The notes below the pieces were generated by a model. The model did no database searches. It saw only the letters and a list, made by a program, of their open reading frames with translations, and was not told the origin of the DNA. From NCBI RefSeq assembly GCF_030064895.1, contig NZ_JASJEB010000003.1, positions 37,874-101,873 on the forward strand: DNA of 64,000 bases, given 5' to 3'. Below, piece after piece: positions 34,249 through 43,834 of the stretch (within the stretch, counting starts at the first letter, position 1; every line of letters starts with the position of its first letter). The position numbers and the translations under genes are program-made. This stretch comes from Crocosphaera sp. (GTDB lineage Bacteria > Cyanobacteriota > Cyanobacteriia > Cyanobacteriales > Microcystaceae).

Positions 34249-37200
34249 ATGAACAGTCGTTACTCTAACCCAGATCAATTTACCGAAGAATCTTTTGATG
34301 AAGATATCGCCCAACTCTTTGATGACTTGGGTGAGGACTCAGGTTTTCTAGAATCTGAGCAACAATTAGACGAATTAGTCGATTTATTTGAAAAAGACTT
34401 ATCAGCCACCTCATGGGACGAAGAATCTAAACCTCTGAGGGAAAGCTCCACCTTATCCTCTTTGCCATCGGATGAGGAAATTAATGAGCTTTTTAATGAT
34501 GATATAACCTGGGAAGACGATCACAATGGCAACGATGAGAAATCAGGATCAGAACTGGTTAACCTATTAGAAGAAGTCTCAGAAACATGGCAAACATCTT
34601 CTCCCCAAGAAGACAGTCATGAGGAATTTTTGGATGATTTAACCTCCGTGTTTGATGAATTTGGCCAAGACGATGAGATGAAAGAGTTGCAAAAACTCAT
34701 CGGTACAAACGAATCTCAGCAGAAAACCCCTGCCGTCATTTCCTCTATATATCCGCCCTTAGAAACCCTAGAGCAATTTCTAGCACAACCTGCAACCGAA
34801 GCAGTTTTAGACGAGACCACCGTTGCCGAATTAGCAGCCTTAATCGCCGCCCCTGCTAAGATTGAAAAAGAGGCAATCTCTTCTACATCACCGGCCACTT
34901 TCTCTGAAGTTGCCACAGTTTCCCAAGAACCAGATTCAGAGACAGATGATGGTTTTGGAGAGCTTGAAGACCTCCTTAAACAAGCCGATCGCACCATGGG
35001 AGGGTCTCCTACTATTCTGCCATCCCCAGGAAAACGCTTTGCTGGAACATCTGCGGCCCGAGTTACCAAGACAAAAGCCTTTGAACAAACCATGCGGGTT
35101 CCCATCAAACAACTGGATAACCTCAGTAACTTGATCGGGGAATTAGTCGTTAAACGCAACAGTTTAGAACAGGATCAAGAAAGACTTAGACAATTTTTAG
35201 AGAACCTCCTTAACCAAGTCCATAACCTCAGTGATGTGGGAGGAAGAATGCAAGATTTATACGAACGAACCCTACTGGAAGGAGCTTTATTAGCAACTCG
35301 GGGTCAAGGCCGCAGTGGATCGCCAGATATCTTAGGATTGAACAATAATAACCAGAATAACGGGGTCAAACTAGATAATAAGGAAGAAGATAAAGATTTA
35401 GATGCCCTGGAAATGGATCGTTTCACCGGTTTCCATTTACTCTCCCAAGAAATGATCGAACTGATTGTTCGGGTTAGAGAATCAGCCTCCGACATTCAAT
35501 TTTTGGTAGATGAAACCGAACAAGTTGCCCGTAACCTGCGACAAGTAACTACCCAGTTACAAGAAGGGATGACCAAATCTCGCATGGTTCCCTTTGCCAA
35601 CACAGCCGATCGCTTACCTCGTGCCATTCGGGAAATTTCCAGAAAATTACAAAAACAAGCCAAACTTCTAGTAGATGGGCGAGATGTTCTCATCGATAAG
35701 ATGATTCTCGAACAACTCTATGATCCCATGACCCACTTGGTCAATAATGCCATTACTCACGGTATTGAAGAACCGGCAATCAGAGAAAAACAGGGTAAAC
35801 CCCAGGAAGGAAAAATACAATTACAAGCCTTTCTCCAAGGAAATCAAACCGTGCTCACCGTTGCCGATGATGGGGGTGGGATCGATGCCGAACGAGTTAA
35901 ACGAAAAGCCATCGAAAAAGGTCTGATTAGCTCTGAAGAAGCCAATTTGCTCTCAGAAAGCGAAATTTATGACTTTCTCTTCCATCCAGGGTTTAGTACC
36001 CGTGATAAAGCCGATGACTTTGCCGGTCGTGGCGTTGGTTTAGATGTGGTTCGCACCAGTTTACGGGATATTCGGGGATCGGTGAACATTGATTCTAACC
36101 CAGGTAAAGGCACCACCTTTACCATTCGTTTACCCCTAACCCTCAGTATCAGTAAAGCCCTCTGTTGTATAAGCGATCGCGCCCGTATTGCCTTTCCTAT
36201 GGATGGGGTAGAAGACATGAAGGATTATCTACCCAGAGATTTAGTGGAAGATGAAACTGGACAAAAATTCGTAGTTTGGAATAGTCAACGTCTGCAGGTT
36301 TATGGCCTCAAAGACCTTTTGTCTTATAACAGGAAACTGGGTCGTAGTAGTGTTTATGGCGGTAAACACGAAGAAGATACCGTGTCTTTGGTCATCTTAA
36401 GAGGTGCCGGTACTTTACTGGCGGTACAAGTGGATCAGGTGATTGGAGAACAAGAAATTGTTATTAAACAAATCGAGGGGCCCATTCCTAAACCGGCTGG
36501 TATTGCCGGGGCGACGGTACTCGGGGATGGAACCATTATGCCCATCGGGGATGTTCTGGAACTGATCGCTATTGCCCAAGGAAGGTTACGTACCGATAGC
36601 AGTAATAGTCTCTGGCAGAAGAAAGATAAAGCCTTTGAAACCTTGACAGGAGAACATAATGAACCCACTGTATTGATTGTGGATGATTCGATTACAGTGC
36701 GAGAATTATTATCTTTGAGCTTTAGTAAGGCAGGTTATCGAGTGGAACAGGCTCGCGACGGTCAAGAAGCTTGGGAAAAACTACGTTCTGGTTTACCTTG
36801 CGATCTCGTCTTCTGTGATATTGAAATGCCACGCATGAATGGCTTAGAGTTCTTATCCAATGTACAAAAAGAACCTGGTCTTGCCTCCTTACCTGTAGCC
36901 TTATTAACCTCCCGTGGGGCTGATCGCCATCGTAAGGTAGCTGCTAAACTCGGCGCAACTGCTTACTTTACGAAACCTTGTCCGGATCAAACCCTCTTAG
37001 ATGCCGCCGAACGAATGCTAGTAGGAGAAATTTTATTACCTGGTAGCACCAAAAAACCCATGCCCAAACCGTCACCAAGGGCTGATTCTCAGGAAACTGC
37101 AACGAATGAGCCATCCTCTTCTTCTGATAGTAACTTGGTATTAATTATTGATGACTCGGTTATGGTTCGAGAAATGTTATCTATGAGCTTTACTAAGGCC

Positions 37201-37533
37201 GGATATGAGGTAGAACAGGCCAGAGACGGTCAGGAAGCCTGGGAAAAATTACGGGATGGGTTATCTTGTGCTTTAATTCTCTGTGATATCGAAATGCCCC
37301 GAATGACAGGGTTAGAATTATTGTCTCGTCTCCAAGAAGATAAGAGACTTGCTGCCATTCCCATTGCTATGATTACCTCCCGTGGAGCGCAGAAAATGCA
37401 GCGTATCGCAGCCGAACGGGGGGCTAAGGGGTATTTTGTTAAGCCTTACATAGAAGACGTATTATTAGATGCTGCTAAACGCTTAATTGCTGGGGAGGTT
37501 TTACTAGAAGTCAACAGTTTGGTAGAACAATAA
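34249..37533 (+). CDS. CheA-like hybrid histidine kinase without HPt, PilL-C type
   Basis: A 1094-residue protein. The N-terminal 260 residues are highly acidic and show no histidine phosphotransfer domain. A dimerisation segment (MRVPIKQLDNLSNLIGEL, about 283-300) leads into the kinase domain with MTHLVNNAITHGIE (N box, near 495), VADDGGGID and GRGVGLDVVRTSL. A CheW domain follows (about 640-780), and then two receivers: VLIVDDSITVRELL with FCDIEMPRMNG (about 806-925), and LIIDDSVMVREML with LCDIEMPRMTG (about 963-1087). Cyanobacterial pili and phototaxis systems are known to split PilL into an HPt part and a kinase part, and this matches the second. Its partner is not in the window. Confidence 0.85.
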   Translation: MNSRYSNPDQFTEESFDEDIAQLFDDLGEDSGFLESEQQLDELVDLFEKDLSATSWDEESKPLRESSTLSSLPSDEEINELFNDDITWEDDHNGNDEKSGSELVNLLEEVSETWQTSSPQEDSHEEFLDDLTSVFDEFGQDDEMKELQKLIGTNESQQKTPAVISSIYPPLETLEQFLAQPATEAVLDETTVAELAALIAAPAKIEKEAISSTSPATFSEVATVSQEPDSETDDGFGELEDLLKQADRTMGGSPTILPSPGKRFAGTSAARVTKTKAFEQTMRVPIKQLDNLSNLIGELVVKRNSLEQDQERLRQFLENLLNQVHNLSDVGGRMQDLYERTLLEGALLATRGQGRSGSPDILGLNNNNQNNGVKLDNKEEDKDLDALEMDRFTGFHLLSQEMIELIVRVRESASDIQFLVDETEQVARNLRQVTTQLQEGMTKSRMVPFANTADRLPRAIREISRKLQKQAKLLVDGRDVLIDKMILEQLYDPMTHLVNNAITHGIEEPAIREKQGKPQEGKIQLQAFLQGNQTVLTVADDGGGIDAERVKRKAIEKGLISSEEANLLSESEIYDFLFHPGFSTRDKADDFAGRGVGLDVVRTSLRDIRGSVNIDSNPGKGTTFTIRLPLTLSISKALCCISDRARIAFPMDGVEDMKDYLPRDLVEDETGQKFVVWNSQRLQVYGLKDLLSYNRKLGRSSVYGGKHEEDTVSLVILRGAGTLLAVQVDQVIGEQEIVIKQIEGPIPKPAGIAGATVLGDGTIMPIGDVLELIAIAQGRLRTDSSNSLWQKKDKAFETLTGEHNEPTVLIVDDSITVRELLSLSFSKAGYRVEQARDGQEAWEKLRSGLPCDLVFCDIEMPRMNGLEFLSNVQKEPGLASLPVALLTSRGADRHRKVAAKLGATAYFTKPCPDQTLLDAAERMLVGEILLPGSTKKPMPKPSPRADSQETATNEPSSSSDSNLVLIIDDSVMVREMLSMSFTKAGYEVEQARDGQEAWEKLRDGLSCALILCDIEMPRMTGLELLSRLQEDKRLAAIPIAMITSRGAQKMQRIAAERGAKGYFVKPYIEDVLLDAAKRLIAGEVLLEVNSLVEQ

Positions 37534-37656
37534 AGACACAAACTAAGCTATGATGGTTCCTGAAGCAGTTTAAGATTGTCTAAAATTTTTTCGCACTGAT
37601 TAAGGCTATTCCCCTCAATCATGTGCATAATACCAACACAGATTTTTAGGAGAATC

Positions 37657-38031
37657 ATGGTAATGAAAACTCTTGTTCGTCTTTTTGCTATTTTAATGGT
37701 ACTAATCAGTTCCGTGGGTTTTGTGGGTTCTGCTGTTGCGGCTGAATTAAACCCAGTTGATTCTATGTTAACCACAGAATTTGGTCAAAAAATTGACTTA
37801 AATAACGATCATATCCGCCAGTTCCGTGATCTTCGTGGATTCTACCCCAATTTGGCTGCTAAAATCATCAAGTATGCTCCTTATGACACTGTAGAAGAAG
37901 TCTTGGATATTCCTGGACTCAGCGACCGACAAAAACAGCGTTTAGAATCTAATTTAGACAAGTTTGTGGTAACCCCTCCTGCTGATGAATTAAACGAAGG
38001 GGGCGATCGTTTAAATCCTGGACTATACTAA
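37657..38031 (+). CDS. psbU: Photosystem II 12-kDa extrinsic protein PsbU
   Basis: The ATG at 37657, 5 bp behind TAGGAG, gives 124 residues; a second ATG two codons later is equally possible. A signal peptide (LVRLFAILMVLISSVGFVGS, then AVAA) directs the protein to the thylakoid lumen. The mature part has KIDLNNDHIRQFRDLRGFYP and EEVLDIPGLSDRQKQRLE, the helix-hairpin-helix pattern of PsbU. It caps the oxygen-evolving complex and protects it under heat or salt stress. This gene is a clear marker of a cyanobacterium. Confidence 0.93.
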   Translation: MVMKTLVRLFAILMVLISSVGFVGSAVAAELNPVDSMLTTEFGQKIDLNNDHIRQFRDLRGFYPNLAAKIIKYAPYDTVEEVLDIPGLSDRQKQRLESNLDKFVVTPPADELNEGGDRLNPGLY

Positions 38032-38192
38032 ACTATTTTTATTCTAATGTCGCCATTCATCCCTATGCTTCTACAAGGTGGAGATGAATGGCGATTAGCT
38101 ATTTTTTAGTTCAAAATTACTAAAAACTTCAGAAAAATTGTTAAAGAAAGTTCCATAAGCGAGAAACCTTTGTTACAATAACAGACGATTAC

Positions 38193-38717
38193 TTGCAGTC
38201 TACGAGAGAATCTTTGAGTCAATCAATTGATATTCCTACTTTAGATACTTTGGCGCAGGAACTCGCTGCCATACAGCAAACAGGTTCAAAACGTATTGCT
38301 TTATTGGGTTCGCGCCATGTCCCCATCACTCATCAACAGTTAATCGAAATGATGAGTTATGCCCTTGTTTTAGGTGGCAACCGCTTGATGACATCCGGTG
38401 CAACAGGAACTAATGCAGCCGCTATTAAAGGGGCTATGCGCGCTGATCCCAACCTGCTAACGGTAATTTTACCCCAAAGTTTGAGCAAGCAGCCTAGAGA
38501 GTCAAAAGAACAATTAGAGAGGGTCATTCATTTAGTAGAAAACCCCGACAATGATGGGTTATCTTTAGGAGAAGCTAGTGCTTTATGTAACCGAGAAATC
38601 GTTTCTCGTTGTCAGCAGTTAATTTGTTTTGCTTTTCATGACAGTCATACCTTGTTAAAAACTTGCGAAGAAGCAGAAGAACAAAGAAAGCTGGTAACTT
38701 TATTCTATTTTGATTAA
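38193..38717 (+). CDS. DprA/LOG-like Rossmann-fold protein
   Basis: A 174-residue protein starting with TTG. GSKRIALLGSRHVPITH, VLGGNRLMTSGATGTNAAAI, VILPQSLSKQPRES and NREIVSRCQQLICF are typical of the short cyanobacterial proteins annotated as DNA recombination-mediator protein A. This is the Rossmann core shared by DprA and LOG-type hydrolases. It lacks the DprA extra domains. The role could be in DNA uptake or in nucleotide metabolism; the sequence cannot decide. Confidence 0.65.
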   Translation: MQSTRESLSQSIDIPTLDTLAQELAAIQQTGSKRIALLGSRHVPITHQQLIEMMSYALVLGGNRLMTSGATGTNAAAIKGAMRADPNLLTVILPQSLSKQPRESKEQLERVIHLVENPDNDGLSLGEASALCNREIVSRCQQLICFAFHDSHTLLKTCEEAEEQRKLVTLFYFD

Positions 38718-38770
38718 TTAGCAACCTGATTTCTATATAAAAAATTGCCTAGTTTTGTTGACACTCTCAC

Positions 38771-40141
38771 CTAAACTGCTGCTTGTAAGTCTTTGGCTGC
38801 CTCATCGAGTTGACGAGTTGAAGTTTTAACTTGGCTGATCCCAACAGAGGTTTCTTGCGCCCCTAAGTTAATGTTATTCATGACAGAAAGCACTTCCTGA
38901 ACAGCCACCGCTTGTTGTCTGGCAGACAAAGATATTTGTTGACTATTGACGAAAACAGTATTTACTGCATCTGTTACTCCCGCAAAAGTGGCAGCGGTTC
39001 CTTGGGTGAGTTTGATTCCTTCTTCGGTTTTCTTGGTTCCTTCATCCGTTACCATGACGGTACTGTTCATGGCTGTTTGGATATCTGTAATCAAATTATT
39101 GATTTTATCGGCAGAGTTTTTGCTTTCATCAGCCAGTTTGCGAATTTCTCGGGCAACAACGGCAAACCCTTTCCCTTGTTCTCCTGCGCGGACGGCTTCT
39201 ACCGCAGCATTTAGGGCTAACATATTGGTCTGATTGGCTAAATCAGCAACCAGTTCCGATACCCCGACAATTTGACCTGTTTGCTCGCTCAGACGAATGA
39301 TTTGTTCAGCGATCGCTTCCACTTGTTCTCTGAGCATATTCATGCTTTCTTGGGTTTGTTGTACCGCTTGGGTTCCTTGTTCAACTAATGTCAACGCTTT
39401 TTGCGCTCCTGCTGATGAAGCTTCGGCTTGTTCTGCCGCTTGTAGGGAGGCTGCTCCTAGTTCATTCATCGTGGTGGTGGTTTCGTGAACAGAACTAGCT
39501 TGTTGAGAAATAGTCCCTTCTTGTTGTTCAATAGTGGTGACAATTTCTGTGGAGGAAGAGGCAATATTTCCCGTAAATGTATTCATTGATAAAGCAATAT
39601 TCCGAATAGTAATCACAATTGCTCCAGCCACAAGCAATTGTATTACTACTAGAATATATTTAACCAGTTTGAAGTTTGTGGCCTGTTTCTCAACAATATC
39701 TTCTGCTGCAAATACTGCGTCGTTAGTGACTTTGAATAAGTCTTCACTGGCTTTCAATAGTTCACTTGAATATTGAGAATTTTCTCGATTTTTTTGGACT
39801 ATTTTTTGAATATTTTTCCAAGATTTATCAACTTTTCTTATCTTATCTAAAAAATCAGAATCCTTCGTTTTTTCTAGGTCAAACTCTTTGCCGCCATTAA
39901 TTAATTCATTAATTCTACGGCTCAGAGCTTGAATTAATTCATCATTTTCTTGTCTTGATAATTCTAATTTAATTGCTTGTTGAGTCCCTCCCCTAACAAT
40001 TCCTGCTTCATTCACTCTATGTGCATCTTTTACGTTAAACATTGATAAGCTTATAATTGTTCCCGATGTTGTCAGTATAACACCAGCAACACATAGTTTT
40101 AATTGAGTTGAAATTTTCATGGATTTCATAAATTTTATCAT
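38771..40141 (-). CDS. Methyl-accepting chemotaxis protein
   Basis: A 456-residue receptor. One N-terminal membrane segment ([20 protein letters not shown]), a helical periplasmic region of about 130 residues, a second segment ([18 protein letters not shown]) and a long coiled-coil signalling part follow in order. No clear HAMP domain is visible. The hairpin tip reads [19 protein letters not shown], then [17 protein letters not shown], which binds CheA and CheW. It lies close to the CheA-like kinase and psbU but on the opposite strand. It is likely to signal to type IV pili, by analogy with other cyanobacteria. Confidence 0.88.
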   Translation of the reverse strand: MIKFMKSMKISTQLKLCVAGVILTTSGTIISLSMFNVKDAHRVNEAGIVRGGTQQAIKLELSRQENDELIQALSRRINELINGGKEFDLEKTKDSDFLDKIRKVDKSWKNIQKIVQKNRENSQYSSELLKASEDLFKVTNDAVFAAEDIVEKQATNFKLVKYILVVIQLLVAGAIVITIRNIALSMNTFTGNIASSSTEIVTTIEQQEGTISQQASSVHETTTTMNELGAASLQAAEQAEASSAGAQKALTLVEQGTQAVQQTQESMNMLREQVEAIAEQIIRLSEQTGQIVGVSELVADLANQTNMLALNAAVEAVRAGEQGKGFAVVAREIRKLADESKNSADKINNLITDIQTAMNSTVMVTDEGTKKTEEGIKLTQGTAATFAGVTDAVNTVFVNSQQISLSARQQAVAVQEVLSVMNNINLGAQETSVGISQVKTSTRQLDEAAKDLQAAV

Positions 40142-40206
40142 AAGACAATTTTTTTTGCTTCTTTTCTTAATCTACCCATTTAAAAGTTAAAAATTATCAT
40201 ATTTAT

Positions 40207-40318
40207 CCCTCTTCTGTCACTTTCCGAAATTCTGACGAATTTCCATCATTACAGCCAACGACACCTTACGAGAGAATCAGGGTTTGACCCACATTTTTCG
40301 GAGTCTGACAGAAGAGGG
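40207..40318. repeat. Inverted-repeat element with CCCTCTTCTGTCA ends (112 bp)
   Basis: The left end begins CCCTCTTCTGTCACTTTCCG; the right end, read on the minus strand, begins CCCTCTTCTGTCAGACTCCG. No frame lies between them. It is probably a non-autonomous insertion. It ends one base before a TATAGCA element. Confidence 0.6.
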
Positions 40319-40319
40319 T

Positions 40320-40412
40320 TATAGCAGTCGCCAAGACTATTAGGACATTTTTCTGTTGCCTGTTGCCTTAAAATACAATTTATGTGTCCTAACTAGCCTG
40401 TCTATTGCTATA
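40320..40412 (-). repeat. TATAGCA element, family A, copy 1 (93 bp, two heptamers)
   Basis: Read on the minus strand it starts TATAGCAATAGACAGGCTAG and ends GGCGACTGCTATA. It contains two GGCAACA units between TTTTAA and GAAAAATG. The other two copies are 107 bp long and contain four units, so the 14-bp length difference equals two units. The remaining part of the 420-bp gap at 40142-40561 has no gene that I can recognise. Confidence 0.8.
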
Positions 40413-40561
40413 TCTTTTCAAGATTTCCTTAGAAAACTGTGTATTTAGGCTCTAAGAGCAAGAAATATGTCTATTTTTATAGATTACATTGGCTTTTTGA
40501 TTGTTTACTCCGAAATATGAGGAAGGAGGAATAACAGTTAAAGAGATGGAAAATGTTCTAA

Positions 40562-41992
40562 CTAATTTTTAATCTGTTTGTATCGTTCTTTAAACTCTCT
40601 TTGTTGCTGTTTATGATCAACAATAGGTTGAGGATAACCACAACTATGGGCTTCTAAAGGTGGTATTTTTCCTGTTACTAAATATTCTGTATCAAGAGAA
40701 CTTATTTCAGGAACCCATAAACGAATATATTCACCATCAGGGTCATATTTTTGTGCTTGACTAGCAGGGTTAAAAATGCGTAAGGGTTTCGGGTCCATTC
40801 CACTAGATGCACTCCATTGCCACCCTCCATTATTAGCAGATAAGTCTCCATCGATCAATTTTTGCATAAAATATTTTTCTCCCCACTGCCAATTTATAAT
40901 TAAATCTTTGGTCAAAAAACTAGCAACAATCATGCGACATCTGTTGTGCATCCATCCGGTTTCATTTAACTGTCTCATGGCAGCGTCAACAATAGGATAA
41001 CCTGTTTTTCCTTCGCACCAAGCTTGAAAATATTGTTGATTATTATCCCAAGAAAAGTCTTTAAATTCTTGTCGATAGGGACCTTCTTCTAACTCAGGGA
41101 AAAAGTACATACAATGTTGATAAAATTCTCGCCAAGCAATTTCTTTTTGCCAAGTTTGTATGTTGTCTCTTGCTTCATCACTGCGGGTATTTTCATAAGC
41201 TGTAACGGTTGCTTGCCAAACCTCGCGAATACCAATAACACCGAATTTTAAAGCAGGACTCAGTGTAGAAGTTGCGTTAATAGCAGGGTAATTTCTTTGT
41301 TCTTGATAATTATAAACTGCACTATCACAAAAGTAATTAAGTTGTTCTTTAGCTGCTGTTTCTCCTACTTCTAAAATCAAGGGGGCATCCCAACTATAAC
41401 CTAAGTCTTTGGCTGTAGGTAAGTCAATCATTCCTAAGTCTTTGACTAGGTTTATTTCTGCCTCGCTTAAACTGTCTAATTTTTCCAGCGATTGAGCAAT
41501 ATTAGCTTTTTCTTCTTTGATCCAACTGCGCCAAAAAGGAGTATAAACTTTATAAGGAGCATTATTACTTTTAGTGAGGATATCTCCCGGTGCGTGTAAT
41601 AATTGATCCCAATAGGTTTGTGCTTGAATACCTCTTTCTTTTAAGGCTTCAATAACTTCATTATCCCGTTTCTGACTGTAGGGTTCAATGTCATTATTCC
41701 AGAAAACACAATTAACCTTTAAAGCATCTGCAACTTGAGGTATGATTTGTGTCGGGTTGCCTTGAAAAATTAATAATTGACCACCTAATTTTTCATAGCT
41801 TTCTTGTAACTCTTGCAAACACCCTAACATATAAGTTATTCTGGCAGGTGCAAGATCATCTCGGTTGAAAATATGACTGTCAAAACAAAATAAACCCACT
41901 AACTTACAACTGTGTTCATAAGCTTGAGAAAGTCCAATATTATCAGATACTCTTAAGTCGCGACGATGCCAAAAAATTACACTATTTGTCAT
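40562..41992 (-). CDS. phr: Deoxyribodipyrimidine photolyase, class I
   Basis: A 476-residue flavoprotein. The N-terminal Rossmann part (FWHRRDLRVSDNIGL) binds an antenna pigment, probably 8-HDF as in other cyanobacteria. The helical FAD domain has TWQKEIAWREFYQH, RQLNETGWMHNRCRMIVASF and ANNGGWQWSASSGMDPKPLR, with the Asn and Trp residues that contact FAD and the CPD lesion. It uses blue or near-UV light to split cyclobutane pyrimidine dimers. Length and motifs are complete. Confidence 0.92.
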   Translation of the reverse strand: MTNSVIFWHRRDLRVSDNIGLSQAYEHSCKLVGLFCFDSHIFNRDDLAPARITYMLGCLQELQESYEKLGGQLLIFQGNPTQIIPQVADALKVNCVFWNNDIEPYSQKRDNEVIEALKERGIQAQTYWDQLLHAPGDILTKSNNAPYKVYTPFWRSWIKEEKANIAQSLEKLDSLSEAEINLVKDLGMIDLPTAKDLGYSWDAPLILEVGETAAKEQLNYFCDSAVYNYQEQRNYPAINATSTLSPALKFGVIGIREVWQATVTAYENTRSDEARDNIQTWQKEIAWREFYQHCMYFFPELEEGPYRQEFKDFSWDNNQQYFQAWCEGKTGYPIVDAAMRQLNETGWMHNRCRMIVASFLTKDLIINWQWGEKYFMQKLIDGDLSANNGGWQWSASSGMDPKPLRIFNPASQAQKYDPDGEYIRLWVPEISSLDTEYLVTGKIPPLEAHSCGYPQPIVDHKQQQREFKERYKQIKN

Positions 41993-42291
41993 GGAAAAAG
42001 GTTATGGATAAAGATGAGGTGGGCAAGATACAAACCTTACTGTTAACTATTTTACGGCTTCTTGACACACAGACTGCCCTAAATGTCTAACTTCATCTTC
42101 ATAAAATCTAATTTCAGTTCGTAGAAACATATCATTACCAACTATTTTTTTAACCTATATAAGTTTTGACATATTCACATTAAATTTAATTTTACTACCA
42201 TTAAGCAAATCTGTAGATTCTATATTGTCCCAAAATCTACACTTAGCATTGAGAGAAATATTATCAATTGGACGTTGGAAAAATCAGGATT

Positions 42292-43653
42292 ATGACTAAT
42301 CTTTTGGATAAGTTAATAAGCGGACAGCTTTTTCCTAACCATAGGGAGAACATCCTCTTTATGGGATTATGCATACTGAATTTCGCGAGTGGTTATGCAA
42401 CGATTGAGGGAGCTAAACATATTGTCGGACATGAGGGAATTGCAGTCTATTTTGGCATAGCGATACAACTTCTTCTGTTTTTAATGCTTACTGGTTTGAT
42501 TGTTCGCTCGGCTCCTTTGAGGAAGTGGACAAGTGTACTTATACTATCTTTTGTCAGTGTTTACACTTCATTCTTTACTTACTATCACGTTCTGACTGCT
42601 CCTGCTGTGGATGCCTATCAACTCGATACTGCTATTGCACAGCACAATATCCTCGTTAGAGATGTATATACAGAGCTTGAATCACGGTTAGAAAAATTAG
42701 TAAGTCAGAAATCCTACCATGAATCTGAGTACAACAATGAAGTAAAGGGTAAAGGAGCTTCGGGTATTCCTGGACTAGGAGGTAAAGCACAGGAACATCT
42801 GCGTCAAGCTTCAGAAAAACGTAAGGAGATTGCTGATTTAGAGCCAATTGTAGTAGGTCTTAAAGAGATCATGGACTATCCAACAGAAACAATTTCTGAT
42901 CCGAATGAAATATTTGATAAGGATAGTTATGCATTAAGCCAAGTACCAACGCAATACCTACCGCCAATATATCATGAACCGTTAGATCGCGAAAAATATG
43001 GATTAAGCGATAAAACTGCAATTAAATTGATGGAACCCTATTATATGGTAGTAGGAAAGGATATAAAAGCTATTCCTCCATTGATTATTGCTTGCATGAC
43101 TGATGGACTTGCTATATTGCTTGGAACTACTATAAAACAGAAGAAAGATAAAGTTCCGTTTCAACGTTTATCAGAAGAAATATCTAACTTGATAAAAGGT
43201 TTTCAAGATGCCCGAAAAACCATCATGGATTCTGGCAAATATAAAGGAATTCCATACGACCATGTTAACCCAGGTGATTCAGCGTCTATAGAAAACGCGG
43301 TTGAATACATTGAGCTTACTTTAGGAGGACAGGGTTCTAAGTTTCTTGAAGAGTTTTTTGATGCAATAGACACCACAAAACAAGTAATAGATAATCAAAA
43401 ATTATCGAGTTCAAACAATCTAACTTTTAAAAGAGGCTATAAGTTCCTACTGGTTGTCCTTCAAAGTCAACGATTACAGTGGATAGAAGTGACTGAAAAT
43501 GATGAATATAAGGTTATGAACATGAACTCTTTGTGCAAATGGATCAATCTGAATCTTAATGAATTATATAGGCAAGAGGCGGAGTCTACTGAAGAAGCAA
43601 CGATTGCAGGGGGGTTGAGGGATATTAGATTAGAGTTGCCCAGAATTGTGTAG
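42292..43653 (+). CDS. Four-segment membrane protein with coiled coil, unrecognised
   Basis: The ATG at 42292 (MTNLLDKLISGQL) is preferred to the TTG at 42268, giving 453 residues. Hydrophobic segments lie near 20-45 (FMGLCILNFASGYATIEG), 50-75 (FGIAIQLLLFLMLTGLIV), 85-105 (WTSVLILSFVSVYTSFF) and 265-285 (IPPLIIACMTDGLAILLG). A charged helical region lies between the third and fourth segments and contains a glycine-rich stretch, GKGASGIPGLGGKAQEHL. The C-terminal 160 residues are soluble. I recognise no family. It has no operon partner. Confidence 0.6.
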   Translation: MTNLLDKLISGQLFPNHRENILFMGLCILNFASGYATIEGAKHIVGHEGIAVYFGIAIQLLLFLMLTGLIVRSAPLRKWTSVLILSFVSVYTSFFTYYHVLTAPAVDAYQLDTAIAQHNILVRDVYTELESRLEKLVSQKSYHESEYNNEVKGKGASGIPGLGGKAQEHLRQASEKRKEIADLEPIVVGLKEIMDYPTETISDPNEIFDKDSYALSQVPTQYLPPIYHEPLDREKYGLSDKTAIKLMEPYYMVVGKDIKAIPPLIIACMTDGLAILLGTTIKQKKDKVPFQRLSEEISNLIKGFQDARKTIMDSGKYKGIPYDHVNPGDSASIENAVEYIELTLGGQGSKFLEEFFDAIDTTKQVIDNQKLSSSNNLTFKRGYKFLLVVLQSQRLQWIEVTENDEYKVMNMNSLCKWINLNLNELYRQEAESTEEATIAGGLRDIRLELPRIV

Positions 43654-43720
43654 ATTTAACTTAAATCTTGCACCTTCCACCTTGATAATTGTGTCTAGCT
43701 AAGAGGAAATGAAGCAAGAA

Positions 43721-43745
43721 TCCCACGCAGTTCTACTCGTGGGAG
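43721..43745. repeat. IS200/IS605-like right-end hairpin remnant
   Basis: A hairpin with arms CCCACG and CGTGGG around CAGTTCTACT. Such hairpins are common at the right ends of cyanobacterial IS200/IS605 elements. No transposase frame is near it. Confidence 0.4.
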
Positions 43746-43753
43746 TGTCAAAA

Positions 43754-43798
43754 AACCAAAGTACCCTAACTTATAAGTGAGTTAGATGTACTTTGGTT
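43754..43798. terminator. Long palindrome between convergent genes
   Basis: Eleven-base arms, AACCAAAGTAC and GTACTTTGGTT, with a further inner pairing TAACT/AGTTA. A-rich sequence lies on the left and GATTATTTTTT on the right. It is placed between the membrane protein (plus) and the TerB-like gene (minus), so it can terminate both. Confidence 0.7.
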
Positions 43799-43834
43799 GA
43801 TTATTTTTTATTGAGCAAAGGTCAACTTTTACAT

